Shown here piece after piece: positions 16,122 to 23,678 of a DNA stretch of 28,824 nucleotides (position 1 is its first letter; each line of letters starts with the position of its first letter). The notes under the pieces were generated by a model. It made no database searches. It saw nothing but the letters and a program-made list of their open reading frames with translations, and was not told the DNA's origin. The DNA lies in contig CAYXPI010000024.1 in the NCBI GenBank assembly GCA_964467005.1, positions 1 through 28,824 on the forward strand, in the 5' to 3' direction. This DNA comes from Thermohalobaculum sp964467005. GTDB lineage: Bacteria > Pseudomonadota > Alphaproteobacteria > Rhodobacterales > Rhodobacteraceae. Position numbers and translations under genes: made by a program.

Positions 16122-17079
16122 GCGCGCAACCGGGGAGATGGGGCGCAAGATCCGCCGCCATCCGCCGGGCGTAGAGCGCCGCACCCGGGGCGGCGGGGTG
16201 GATGCCGTCGCGATAGGGCTCGGCGCCCGCATCGAGCGCGCCCTGGATCTCGGCGGTCATGTCGCGGGTGGCGACGCCATGGGTGCCGGCGATCTCGAAG
16301 AAGAGGTCGCGCACATCCGGCCGCCCCTCGGCGCGACCCTCGCGAACGGTCGGGTGAAAGTAGAGGACGGTGGGCACGCCCGCGGCGGCGAGCCTGGCCA
16401 GGAGCCCGTCGAGCGCGGCCAGCGAGCGCGCCGCCCGGCGCTCGGGCGTGTGCTCGGGCGTGTGCTCGGGGTCCGGCGGCGGCGGGGGCGGGGGCCCGAA
16501 GACCGCCCGGCGCACCCGCCACCCCACCCGCTGCCAGACGGCGATGGCCACATCCCCGATCGCCCCCCAGGGCGCGGAGAGCTGGTAGGGCACCACCCCG
16601 CCGCCGCCGGGGTGCGGCACGTCGCGCAGATCATGGGCCGAGATCACCACCGCCGCGGCCTCGGCGCCGAGGAGCCCCGTCCGCTCGAGAAAGGCGAGCT
16701 GGTTGACCGGACCCCAGGAGGAGGCCGCCGCGGCCATCGCCACGAGGTCGCAGCCCGGCAGCGCGCGCTCGAGCCCCGCGGCGATGGTGTCCGCCTGGTC
16801 GAGCAGGTGGTTGCCGTAGACCACGCTGTCGCCCACCAGCAGCACGCGCCGCTCGCCGGGGGCGGGGGTCTCCGCATGGTCGCGGCTCCGCATCCCCCAG
16901 CGGTTGACCGTGATCTCGTTGTGGAAGCGGTGGTAGCTGCGCGCGGGGATCAGCTCGTACTCCGTGGCCGGGTCGCGGCGCACGAGCGGCGGGTCTCCGA
17001 AGCCGAGGCCGAAGCGCAGGACCCCCTCGGCGAGGAGGAGGGCGCCGAGCGCCCAGGCGAGGAGGCGGCGCGCGCGCAT
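16117..17079 (-). CDS. Membrane-anchored SGNH/GDSL-type hydrolase or acyltransferase
   Basis: A 320-residue protein with an N-terminal hydrophobic segment (about 6-22) that should anchor it with the rest in the periplasm. SGNH features are the block I nucleophile LLVGDSVVYGN (Ser85) and the block V pair DGIHP (Asp291, His294). A seven-proline run followed by repeated HTPE units (12-base DNA repeat at 16441-16470) forms a linker in the middle. In O-acetylation systems such a domain is often fused to acyltransferase-3; here the two are separate genes 5 bases apart, SGNH being downstream. It may complete acyl transfer to the glycan or remove acyl groups. Last gene of the seven-gene operon; the start ATG at 17079 has a weak AGGG. 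Confidence 0.82.
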   Translation of the reverse strand: MRARRLLAWALGALLLAEGVLRFGLGFGDPPLVRRDPATEYELIPARSYHRFHNEITVNRWGMRSRDHAETPAPGERRVLLVGDSVVYGNHLLDQADTIAAGLERALPGCDLVAMAAAASSWGPVNQLAFLERTGLLGAEAAAVVISAHDLRDVPHPGGGGVVPYQLSAPWGAIGDVAIAVWQRVGWRVRRAVFGPPPPPPPDPEHTPEHTPERRAARSLAALDGLLARLAAAGVPTVLYFHPTVREGRAEGRPDVRDLFFEIAGTHGVATRDMTAEIQGALDAGAEPYRDGIHPAAPGAALYARRMAADLAPHLPGCAP

Positions 17080-17084
17080 CGGCC

Positions 17085-18152
17085 CTAGCGCCGGAGCCGG
17101 ACGCGCCAGCGCGCGAGCGGGCGCTCGACGAGGGCGTGCATCGCCGCGGCGTAAGCCAGGGCCAGCGCGGCGGAGAGCGGAATGTAAAGCGCCTTCTCCT
17201 GATAGGGCACCGCGTGGCTGTGCACGAGGGAGAGCGCGAGGGTGTGGACGAGATAGAGGGTGTAGGACCAGACGCCGACCGTTTTCACCCAGCCCCAGTT
17301 GAGCGGGCGGAAGATCCAGGCATCGGGCGCGGTCACGGCGTAGCGGAAGACGACGAGAAGCGCCGCGCCCTGGAGGGTGTAGCGCAGCGTCTCGCGAAAC
17401 ACCGGGTCGCGGTAGAGAAAGCAAAGGAGGATCACGCACCCTGCGCCCGCGATGAGGCCCGCGCGGCCCCCGCCCGCCTTGGGGAAGATCCGCTCCGAGA
17501 CCCCGCGCCAGTCGAGGAGCGCCAGGAACGCGCCCCAGAGGATCGAGTCGAGCCGGGTGTCGGTGGAGAAATAGGTGAAGTTCACCGGGGTGTCGAAGGC
17601 CAGCACCCTGAGCGTCCGCCAGGCGAGCACCAGCGCGAGGAGGAGCGCGACGCCCCGGAGCCCCACCTTCCCTTTCGCGATGGCGAGGAAGAGGACGGGG
17701 AAGGCGAGGTAGAAATGCTCCTCGACCGAGAGCGACCAGAGGATGTGGAAGCCGAGCACCCCCTGCGTCGCGCCCTCCACATAAAGGTAGTAGTAGTTGT
17801 AGACGAAGAGGGCCTGGGAGACGAGCGCGCCCCAGTCGAGCCGCCCCTCCGCCAGCCCCGCCGCGACCAGCCCGTAGCCGAGGGCGAGCGTGATGAGGAG
17901 GGGCGGCAGGAGACGGATCGCGCGCCGGGCGTAGAAGGCGCCGAGGGCGAGGCGCCCCGTCCGCTCCCACTCCCGCACCATGAGCGTGGTGATGAGAAAT
18001 CCCGAGAGGAAGAAGAACACCGTGACGCCGAAGCCCGCGCCACCCACCGGCGAGAGCCCCGAATGCCCGGCGAAGACGATGAAGATCGAGACCGCTCGGA
18101 GCCCGTCGAGCGACGGGATCTCGCCCCGGGTCGGCGCCTCGGCGTCCTTCAC
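17085..18152 (-). CDS. Acyltransferase family 3 membrane protein (OafA/YrhL type)
   Basis: A 355-residue polytopic membrane protein with about ten hydrophobic spans. These enzymes move acyl groups across the membrane onto extracytoplasmic glycans. The family signature is at the N-terminus: IPSLDGLRAVSIFIVFAGHSG, with the conserved His30, followed by GFGVTVFFFLSGFLITTLM and FYARRAIRLLPPL. The middle has ILWSLSVEEHFYLAFPV, also characteristic. The start is the GTG at 18152, overlapping the stop of the GT2 gene as GTGA; the longer reading from 18305 shadows the GT2 gene. It lacks a fused SGNH domain, which the next gene supplies separately. Confidence 0.92.
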   Translation of the reverse strand: MKDAEAPTRGEIPSLDGLRAVSIFIVFAGHSGLSPVGGAGFGVTVFFFLSGFLITTLMVREWERTGRLALGAFYARRAIRLLPPLLITLALGYGLVAAGLAEGRLDWGALVSQALFVYNYYYLYVEGATQGVLGFHILWSLSVEEHFYLAFPVLFLAIAKGKVGLRGVALLLALVLAWRTLRVLAFDTPVNFTYFSTDTRLDSILWGAFLALLDWRGVSERIFPKAGGGRAGLIAGAGCVILLCFLYRDPVFRETLRYTLQGAALLVVFRYAVTAPDAWIFRPLNWGWVKTVGVWSYTLYLVHTLALSLVHSHAVPYQEKALYIPLSAALALAYAAAMHALVERPLARWRVRLRR

Positions 18153-19147
18153 GGGCGGGCCTCCCGGGCGCGGGCGGCGCGGCCCCGGGCACGGATCGCG
18201 CGGGCGAGGGGCGCGGGGCTGAGCGCGTAGGCCGCCGCCCGGGCGGTGGCGCCGGAGGGCCCGTAGAGCCGCAGCGCCCAGGCCGCGGCGCGGAGCGCGC
18301 CCCACCGGTCGCCGCCGGTCGCCTGGGTGTAGGCGCTGTCGACGAAATGGGCGGCGAGGTTGTTGTCCGCCGAGGCGGCCGCGGCGCCGATGCGCGCGGC
18401 AAACTCGGGCTCGGTGAGGTGCGGCTCGCCCCGTCGGGTCCGGGCGGCGTCGAACACGGCTTTGAGCATCGCCGCCCGGGCTGCGGGGTCGCGCCGGGTG
18501 TTGGTGCCCGGGCTCACACGGTATCGGTAGAGCGCCTGGCCGATGACGGCGATGGGGTGTGCCTCGGCGAGGCGGAAGACGAAGTCCACGCCCTGCCCGA
18601 TGCGCAAGCCGGGGTCGAAGCCGAGCCCGGCCGCGATCTCGCGACGGACCATGAGGGTCGGGTCGTGCGCCGGCATCTGGAGGGCCGCGATCTCGGCGGC
18701 ACAGCGATCGGGGTCTTTCGCCTCGGCGCGGGGCGCCACGCTCACCCAGCGCCCGCCGCGCGCGAGGAGGAGGCTGTGCCCGGTCAGCACCCCGCCGAGG
18801 CGGGGCTCGGCCTCGAGCCGGGCGACGGAGACGGCGACGCGCGCGGGCTCGGCCAGATCGTCGGCGTCGAGGATCGCGAGATGGCGGCCCCGGGCCTGGT
18901 GAATCAGCCGGTTGAGCGCCGTGGCCTTGCCCGCATTGGCCTGGGAGAAGACGCGCACCCGCGGGTCCTCCGCCGCGGCCGCCTCGGCGATGGCGCGGGT
19001 GCGGTCGCGGCTGCCGTCGTCCATCACCAGGATCTCGATGGCGGGCTCGGTCTGCGCCCGGGCGGAGGCCAGGGTCTCGGCCAGGGTTGCCTCGGCGTCG
19101 TAGGCCGCCACGAGAACGCTCGCCACAGGGGTCGTCACGGGCCTCAT
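18149..19147 (-). CDS. Glycosyltransferase family 2 (GT-A fold)
   Basis: A 332-residue family 2 glycosyltransferase for polysaccharide repeat synthesis. The N-terminal half is textbook: VASVLVAAYDAEATLAETLASA, VMDDGSRDRT, NAGKATALN and the metal-binding DADD at 94-97. The middle has LQMPAHDPTLMVRREIAAGLGFD and GQGVDFVFRLAE, matching the acceptor-side region. The C-terminal 110 residues are helical and Ala/Arg-rich with no clear membrane span. The start ATG at 19147 overlaps the SDR stop (ATGA) and its own stop overlaps the acyltransferase start (GTGA), so the gene is locked into translational coupling on both sides. The sugar is unknown. Confidence 0.9.
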   Translation of the reverse strand: MRPVTTPVASVLVAAYDAEATLAETLASARAQTEPAIEILVMDDGSRDRTRAIAEAAAAEDPRVRVFSQANAGKATALNRLIHQARGRHLAILDADDLAEPARVAVSVARLEAEPRLGGVLTGHSLLLARGGRWVSVAPRAEAKDPDRCAAEIAALQMPAHDPTLMVRREIAAGLGFDPGLRIGQGVDFVFRLAEAHPIAVIGQALYRYRVSPGTNTRRDPAARAAMLKAVFDAARTRRGEPHLTEPEFAARIGAAAASADNNLAAHFVDSAYTQATGGDRWGALRAAAWALRLYGPSGATARAAAYALSPAPLARAIRARGRAARAREARP

Positions 19148-19845
19148 GCGGTGGAACCCCCGTCGACGGTCAGCACCGTCCCTGTCACTTTCGCCCCGCC
19201 CGGGCCGAGGAGATGGGCCACCGCGGCGGCGGCGTCCTCCGGCGCGGCGAGGCCGAGCGGCGCGCGGCGGCGGATCTGCTCCAGCCGGTCGCCCGCGAGC
19301 CCCGCGGTCATCTCCGTCTCCATATAGCCGGGTGCGACGCAGTTCACCGTGACCCCCCGCTTGCCGACCTCGCGCGCCAGGCTGCGCGTGAAGCCCTCGA
19401 GCCCCGCCTTGGTGGCCGCGTAGACCGAGAGGCCGTGAAAGCCCGTGCTGGCAATGATCGAGGAGATGTTGACGATCCGCCCCCGCCCCGCGGCCAGCAT
19501 CGCGCGGGAGGCGAACTTCGCCAGCGTGATGGGCCCGGTGAGATTGGTGGCGATGAGGCGCTCGATGTCGGACTGGTGCTGGGTGGCGAGCACCCCGTCG
19601 AGCCCGAGGGCGGCGTTGTTCACAAGGCCCCAGGGCGCCCCCGTCTCCTTGAGAAGCGCGCGGGCGGTCGCGGCGATGGCGGCGGGATCGGCCATGTCGA
19701 GCTCGCGGAAGGGCGCGTCGAGCTCCGCAAAGCCCCCAGGGCGGCGGCCGAGGCCGATGACGGCGTGTCCCTCCTCCAGAAGGCGGCGGGCGATGGCGAG
19801 GCCGAGGCCCCGCGAGACGCCGGTGACCCAGACCGACGCGCTCAC
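19144..19845 (-). CDS. Short-chain dehydrogenase/reductase (FabG-like)
   Basis: A 233-residue classical SDR. It has the cofactor motif VTGVSRGLG (7-15), NNAAL in place of NNAG, the catalytic Ser129 (NISSI), and Tyr142/Lys146 in YAATKAG, then VNCVAPGYMETEM and the C-terminal TGTVLTVDGG. This is closest to 3-oxoacyl-ACP reductases. Placed directly after an ACP gene and an acyl-AMP ligase gene, it may reduce a 3-keto acyl group bound to that ACP, although nucleotide-sugar or general ketoreductase activity is possible. Start GTG at 19845 overlaps the ligase stop as GTGA; its stop overlaps the GT2 start as ATGA. Confidence 0.9.
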   Translation of the reverse strand: MSASVWVTGVSRGLGLAIARRLLEEGHAVIGLGRRPGGFAELDAPFRELDMADPAAIAATARALLKETGAPWGLVNNAALGLDGVLATQHQSDIERLIATNLTGPITLAKFASRAMLAAGRGRIVNISSIIASTGFHGLSVYAATKAGLEGFTRSLAREVGKRGVTVNCVAPGYMETEMTAGLAGDRLEQIRRRAPLGLAAPEDAAAAVAHLLGPGGAKVTGTVLTVDGGSTA

Positions 19846-21176
19846 GCCCCGCCTCCGCGGGAGAGCTTGCCGGCGGCCGTGATCTCCCCCTCGAGCTCGG
19901 CGCGGGGCACGAGGGCGATGCGCGCGGGCCGGGCCTCCCGCGGCAGGGTCTCCCGGCAATGGGCGGCGAGGCGGCGGCGGAGATCGGCGGGGTCGGCCCC
20001 GGCATCCGCCGGGACGACGGCCAGGGTGAGGAGGGCGCCGGTGATCGGGCTCGGCCGCACGCTCACGCGGGCAAGCGCGACCTCCGGATGGGCGTTGACG
20101 CGGGCCTCCACCTCCTCGGGGCTGACCTTCGCGCCGCCGATATTGACCGCCGCGGCCTCGCGCCCGAGGAAGCGCACCCGGTCGCCCTCCACCGCCACCC
20201 GGTCGCCCGTGTCGAGAAATCCCTCCGCGTCGTGGCCGGGATCGTGGGCGATGGGGGCCGGCGGCGCCCCGGGCGGGCGGATCCAGAGCCGCCCCTCGGC
20301 CAGGCGGAGCGCGACGCCCTCGGACCCCTCCGCGAGCCAGGCGGCGGGAAAGCCCGCGCGCCCGTCCTTCACCGAGAAGCCCACGCCCGCCTCGGTGGAG
20401 GCGTAGATGTGCCGGAGCCGCGCCGCGGGGTAGCGCCGGGCAAGGGCGCGGAGGATGGCGTCGTCGGCGATCTCGCCGCCGAGCGTCACATGGGTGGGGG
20501 CGAGGCCGGCGGCCGCGGGGTCCATCAGGATCCGCCGCCAGAGGGTGGGGGTGGCCGAGACATGGGTCGCCCCGGCCGCCGCCAGATGCGCGAGCTTCTC
20601 GGCGATGGGCGCGTCGGCCCGGGTGGCGGCGAGGCGCCCGCCCCCCAGCACGGCCTGGAGGACGACCTGGAGGCCGGCAAACCGCGTGGGCTCGTAGACG
20701 AGGCCCCAAACGGGCGTGGCCCCTGCGGGGGCGGGCTTCACCGTGCGCGCAAGGCCGTCGAGGCTGTGGGCGACGATCTTGGGCGTGCCCGTGGTGCCGG
20801 AGGTGGTGAGGAGCCAGGCGGTCGCGCGCGCGGCCTCCCCACCGCAGGGCCCGAAGGCCGCCTCCGGCGAGAGCGCCCCCGGCGCCCCCGTGTCGCTGAC
20901 GATCGCGGCCACACCCGCCTCGGCGACAAGGCGCAGGGCCGTCTCCGCCGCCAAGCCGGGCGCCAGGAGAAGGATCTTGGCGGCCCGCCCGTCGAGGGCG
21001 GCCAGCGCCCGCAGGAGCGCCCGGGGCTCGGCCATGGCCAGCGCCACCCCTGCCGCGAGAGCGGGCGCGAGCGCCGCGCTGGGGGCCGCGGCCAGATCCG
21101 GCCCCGACACTGCCCCACCGGGCGTGAGGAGGACCGCATCCGCCCGCGCCGAGAGCGCTCGGCCGAGCCGGCTCAT
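19842..21176 (-). CDS. AMP-dependent acyl ligase, likely acyl-ACP ligase
   Basis: A 444-residue ANL-superfamily adenylating enzyme. It carries the P-loop-like motif LLTTSGTTGTPKIV (122-135), THVSATPTLWRRIL, IYASTEAGVGF, FLDTGDRV, the hinge FLGREAAAVNIGGAKVSPEEVE and a C-terminal catalytic Lys in AGKLSR (K437). It should activate a carboxylic acid as an acyl-adenylate and pass it to a thiol, most simply the ACP encoded just upstream. The family is usually 500 residues or longer; the shortfall is in the N-terminal region before the P-loop, which is only about 120 residues. Substrate is not readable from sequence. The start ATG at 21176 overlaps the ACP stop. Confidence 0.88.
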   Translation of the reverse strand: MSRLGRALSARADAVLLTPGGAVSGPDLAAAPSAALAPALAAGVALAMAEPRALLRALAALDGRAAKILLLAPGLAAETALRLVAEAGVAAIVSDTGAPGALSPEAAFGPCGGEAARATAWLLTTSGTTGTPKIVAHSLDGLARTVKPAPAGATPVWGLVYEPTRFAGLQVVLQAVLGGGRLAATRADAPIAEKLAHLAAAGATHVSATPTLWRRILMDPAAAGLAPTHVTLGGEIADDAILRALARRYPAARLRHIYASTEAGVGFSVKDGRAGFPAAWLAEGSEGVALRLAEGRLWIRPPGAPPAPIAHDPGHDAEGFLDTGDRVAVEGDRVRFLGREAAAVNIGGAKVSPEEVEARVNAHPEVALARVSVRPSPITGALLTLAVVPADAGADPADLRRRLAAHCRETLPREARPARIALVPRAELEGEITAAGKLSRGGGA

Positions 21177-21427
21177 GCCCCCTCGGCCGGCGCGTGCTTC
21201 TCGTAGAACGCCACGAACTCCCCGAACGTCTGGGGGTAGTAGGCCTCCTCGGCCGCGGTGAAGGGGTCGAAGCCCAGCTCCTCGTCGAGCCGGGAGACGA
21301 AGATGGCAAACCCCAGACTGTCGAGCCCGGTCTCCAACAGCACCGTGTCCTCGGCAAGCTCGGGCGCGGGCCCGTCCTCCTGCTCGGCCCAAAGCTCGGC
21401 AAACACCGCCCGGATCTTCTCCCGCAT
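21173..21427 (-). CDS. Stand-alone acyl carrier protein
   Basis: An 84-residue acidic protein with the 4'-phosphopantetheine attachment motif TGLDSLGFAIFV (Ser37). Length and charge fit a discrete ACP. It differs from the housekeeping fatty-acid ACP (usual motif LGADSLDTVEL), so it is likely a dedicated carrier for a special acyl group. The ATG at 21427 has GGGGAGG five bases upstream, and the stop overlaps the ligase start (ATGA). The strong ribosome site makes it the best-initiated gene of the coupled chain, as expected for a carrier needed in excess. Confidence 0.9.
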   Translation of the reverse strand: MREKIRAVFAELWAEQEDGPAPELAEDTVLLETGLDSLGFAIFVSRLDEELGFDPFTAAEEAYYPQTFGEFVAFYEKHAPAEGA

Positions 21428-21454
21428 GCGCGCCTCCCCGCCTCTCTGCTCGCC

Positions 21455-21949
21455 TCAGGCCTCGACGGCCGCCTCGGGCTCGGCCCAGACGCGCCCGTCC
21501 GGCAGCACCTCGCCCGGCCGCGGCTTCAGCCCCCAGCGGATGGTCGTGATCCCCTTCTCGATCACCCGGGCCGGATTGCCCATGACGAGCGAGCGGGGCG
21601 GCACGTCGCGCATCACCACCGCGTTCACGCCGATGATGCAATGGTCTCCCACGGTCACGCCCGGAAAGATCACCGCGCCCGCGCCGACGAAACAGTAGCT
21701 GCCGATCGTGGTGGTGAGATGACGGCGGTTCACGAAGTCATGGGTGAGCACCACGGAATTGAAGGTGAGCGCGGTCCACTCCCCGATCACGACGCCGCGG
21801 GGGTTGGACTTGTCGAGCCGGGCGCCGAGCGAGATCCGGCTGCCCGCGCCGATCCGCATCCCCCAGATCCGCACGTAATACTGGCGCACCAGATAGACGA
21901 CGAACCGGTGCACGAGGTTGCGGGCCTTGACGATCGGCGGTCGGGGCAT
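21455..21949 (-). CDS. Left-handed beta-helix (hexapeptide repeat) acyltransferase
   Basis: A 164-residue protein of the WcaF/Maa/NodL-like trimeric O-acetyltransferases. Hexapeptide turns run from about residue 35 to 125: RIGAGSRISLGARL, IGEWTALTFNSVVLTH, TIGSYCFVGAGAVIFPGVTVGDHCIIGVNAVVMRDVPPRSLVMGNPARVI. The His in VVLTHDF is a candidate catalytic base. It would acetylate a sugar hydroxyl in the cytoplasm with acetyl-CoA, or use the acyl-ACP made by its neighbours. The start ATG at 21949 has AAGGA upstream. It appears to be the first gene of the minus-strand operon, 27 bases ahead of the ACP gene. Confidence 0.88.
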   Translation of the reverse strand: MPRPPIVKARNLVHRFVVYLVRQYYVRIWGMRIGAGSRISLGARLDKSNPRGVVIGEWTALTFNSVVLTHDFVNRRHLTTTIGSYCFVGAGAVIFPGVTVGDHCIIGVNAVVMRDVPPRSLVMGNPARVIEKGITTIRWGLKPRPGEVLPDGRVWAEPEAAVEA

Positions 21950-22074
21950 CCGGGGTCCTTCGGTCCGGCCGGGGCGGCGGAGGCTCGGCCATCGCCCTGC
22001 GGGGTAGCCTCCCCTCCGCGCCCGCGCAACGGAAATGTGCGCCGCAGCGCCGGCGCCGGCCCCCGGGGCGCGAC

Positions 22075-22103
22075 TTGACACGGCGGGGCCGGCACCCTTT
22101 CTA
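22075..22103 (+). promoter_or_regulatory. Predicted sigma-70-type promoter of the cation exchanger gene
   Basis: A perfect TTGACA at 22075-22080 is followed after 17 bases by TTTCTA (22098-22103). It lies about 73 bases before the GTG start of the exchanger. The -35 match is strong and the -10 is weak, which is common in GC-rich alphaproteobacteria. Confidence 0.5.
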
Positions 22104-22175
22104 ACACCCATCCATCCCGGCCCGCCGACGCAAGGGCAGGCAGGACCGTCCCCCGCCCCCGGGAAGGAGGCCCGC

Positions 22176-23135
22176 GTGACCGCCGAGCTCTGGTTCAGCC
22201 TCGTGGCTTTGCCCGCCGCCTTGGGGCTCCTCATCCTGGCCTCGGACTATTTCCTGACGGGCGCGATCGCCATCGCCGGCCGGCTCAAACTGCCCGAGTT
22301 CGTCGTGGGCTCGATCATCGTGGCGGTCGGCACCTCGGCGCCCGAACTCGCGATCAACATCGCCGCGGGGCTCACCGACCAGGGCAACATCGTGATCTCC
22401 AACCTCGTGGGATCCAACATCGTCAACATCTGCCTCGGCATCGGCCTCGCCGGGCTCCTCGTGAGCTACGGGCCGATCGGGGCCGACTACGGACGGGCCT
22501 TCCTCCTCGGCCTCGCCGCGGCCGTCGGGCTCCTCGCCGTCACCGTCCTCTTCGCGGCGGAGGGGCAGGCCTATCTGCCGCAATGGGCGGGGATCGTGCT
22601 GACGCTCCTCTTCCTCGGCTATGTCTGGCAGAGCCTCGCCGGCGGCGAGGGGGCGGAGCCCGAGGCCGAGTTTGCCTCCCCCGGCAAGAGCTTGGGCGCG
22701 AGCCTCGCGCTCGTGCTCGGCGGGGCGGTGGCCATGGCCTTCCTCGCCGATCTCGCGGTCGACAGCGCGGTGTCCATCTCCACCTTCCTCGGCATTCCGG
22801 AGGCGGTGATCGGCGCCACCGTCATCGCCGCCGGCGGCTCCCTGCCCGAGATCTTCTCCTGCATCGCCGCGGCGCGCCAGGGCCGGCCCAACATCATCCT
22901 CGGCAACATCGCCGGCAGCCAGATCTTCAACCTCCTCGGCATCCTGGGCGTCACCGTCCTGGTGACCGACATCGCCTACTCCGCGATCCTCTCGGTCGAC
23001 ATGGCGGTTCTGGTGGCGGGCACGCTGGCGCTTCTGGGCCTCGCCCGCCTCTCCGCGGGCCGGCGCGTGCTTCCCTTTGTCCTGTTGGCGATCTATGGCG
23101 CCTATGGGGGATATCTTGTGTATGTGTCGACGTGA
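22176..23135 (+). CDS. CaCA-family Na+/Ca2+ (cation) exchanger, YrbG-like
   Basis: A 319-residue inner-membrane antiporter with about ten spans. It shows the two inverted alpha repeats of the calcium/cation antiporter superfamily: VAVGTSAPELAINIAAG (GTSAPE 52-57) with NLVGSNIVNICLGIG, and IAAGGSLPEIFSCIAA (GGSLPE 220-225) with GNIAGSQIFNLLGILG. The paired acidic residues in the two SxPE motifs bind the cation. A charged loop between the halves (about 155-170) is typical. The start is a GTG at 22176 with an excellent AAGGAGG five bases upstream; the reading from 22035 would run through the promoter. Divergent from the polysaccharide operon and probably unrelated to it. Confidence 0.93.
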   Translation: MTAELWFSLVALPAALGLLILASDYFLTGAIAIAGRLKLPEFVVGSIIVAVGTSAPELAINIAAGLTDQGNIVISNLVGSNIVNICLGIGLAGLLVSYGPIGADYGRAFLLGLAAAVGLLAVTVLFAAEGQAYLPQWAGIVLTLLFLGYVWQSLAGGEGAEPEAEFASPGKSLGASLALVLGGAVAMAFLADLAVDSAVSISTFLGIPEAVIGATVIAAGGSLPEIFSCIAAARQGRPNIILGNIAGSQIFNLLGILGVTVLVTDIAYSAILSVDMAVLVAGTLALLGLARLSAGRRVLPFVLLAIYGAYGGYLVYVST

Positions 23136-23173
23136 TCCGGGGCGCCGGTGGCGTCCGAAGCGGAGGTGACGGC

Positions 23174-23533
23174 ATGAAGCTCTCGTCGCTCGAGTGGGGA
23201 GAGGCGGAGACCGGCGGGCTCCTGAAATCCGCCCACACGGTGGCCGAGGCGCGGTTCGACTGGCGCGGCCGGCCGATGGTGGCGGTGGAGTGGTTCCGCC
23301 GCACCGGCCACTGGTTCCACCCCTATGCCAGCCTCGTGCTGATCGCCGAGGAGTGCGACAAAACCACCGACGGCGCGCTCTTGCGCCAGATCGCCTTCGG
23401 CGCGCCGGTGGCCGAGGAGGACGGGGTGCCCCGGCTCGTCAGCTCCGAGACTCTGGGCCGCAAGGTCGTCGTCATTGCCGACGCGCGAGACCGGGAGATC
23501 GACCTCGCGCCGGCGCTCGACGCGATCCTCTGA
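23174..23533 (+). CDS. Unknown small protein, 119 residues
   Basis: I do not recognise a family. The protein is mixed polar with no signal peptide or membrane span. It has aromatic patches (RFDWRGRPMVAVEWFRRTGHWFHPYASLVL), a possible CxK pair (ECDKTT), and ends in an acidic-hydrophobic helix. The start ATG at 23174 has a near-perfect GGAGGTGA five bases upstream and codon use matches the real genes around it, so I regard it as expressed. It lies 38 bases after the exchanger stop and may be co-transcribed with it. Confidence 0.75.
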   Translation: MKLSSLEWGEAETGGLLKSAHTVAEARFDWRGRPMVAVEWFRRTGHWFHPYASLVLIAEECDKTTDGALLRQIAFGAPVAEEDGVPRLVSSETLGRKVVVIADARDREIDLAPALDAIL

Positions 23534-23678
23534 TACCGGCGGGACTGTCCGCGGCCGACGGGACGATCGTGACAGTTTTAAGGACAAATTCGGCCGCGAC
23601 CCGGCCATTTCCATTGACCCCTGCGGCGCGACCCGCTCTCATACCCAGGTGGGTGAGTAGATTCTGTGGGTGCGTATC

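Noticed and set aside
23614..23644. TTGACC with CATACC as a promoter for the Mrr-like gene
   Set aside because: Spacing of about 19-20 bases and a poor -10 make it too weak to annotate.
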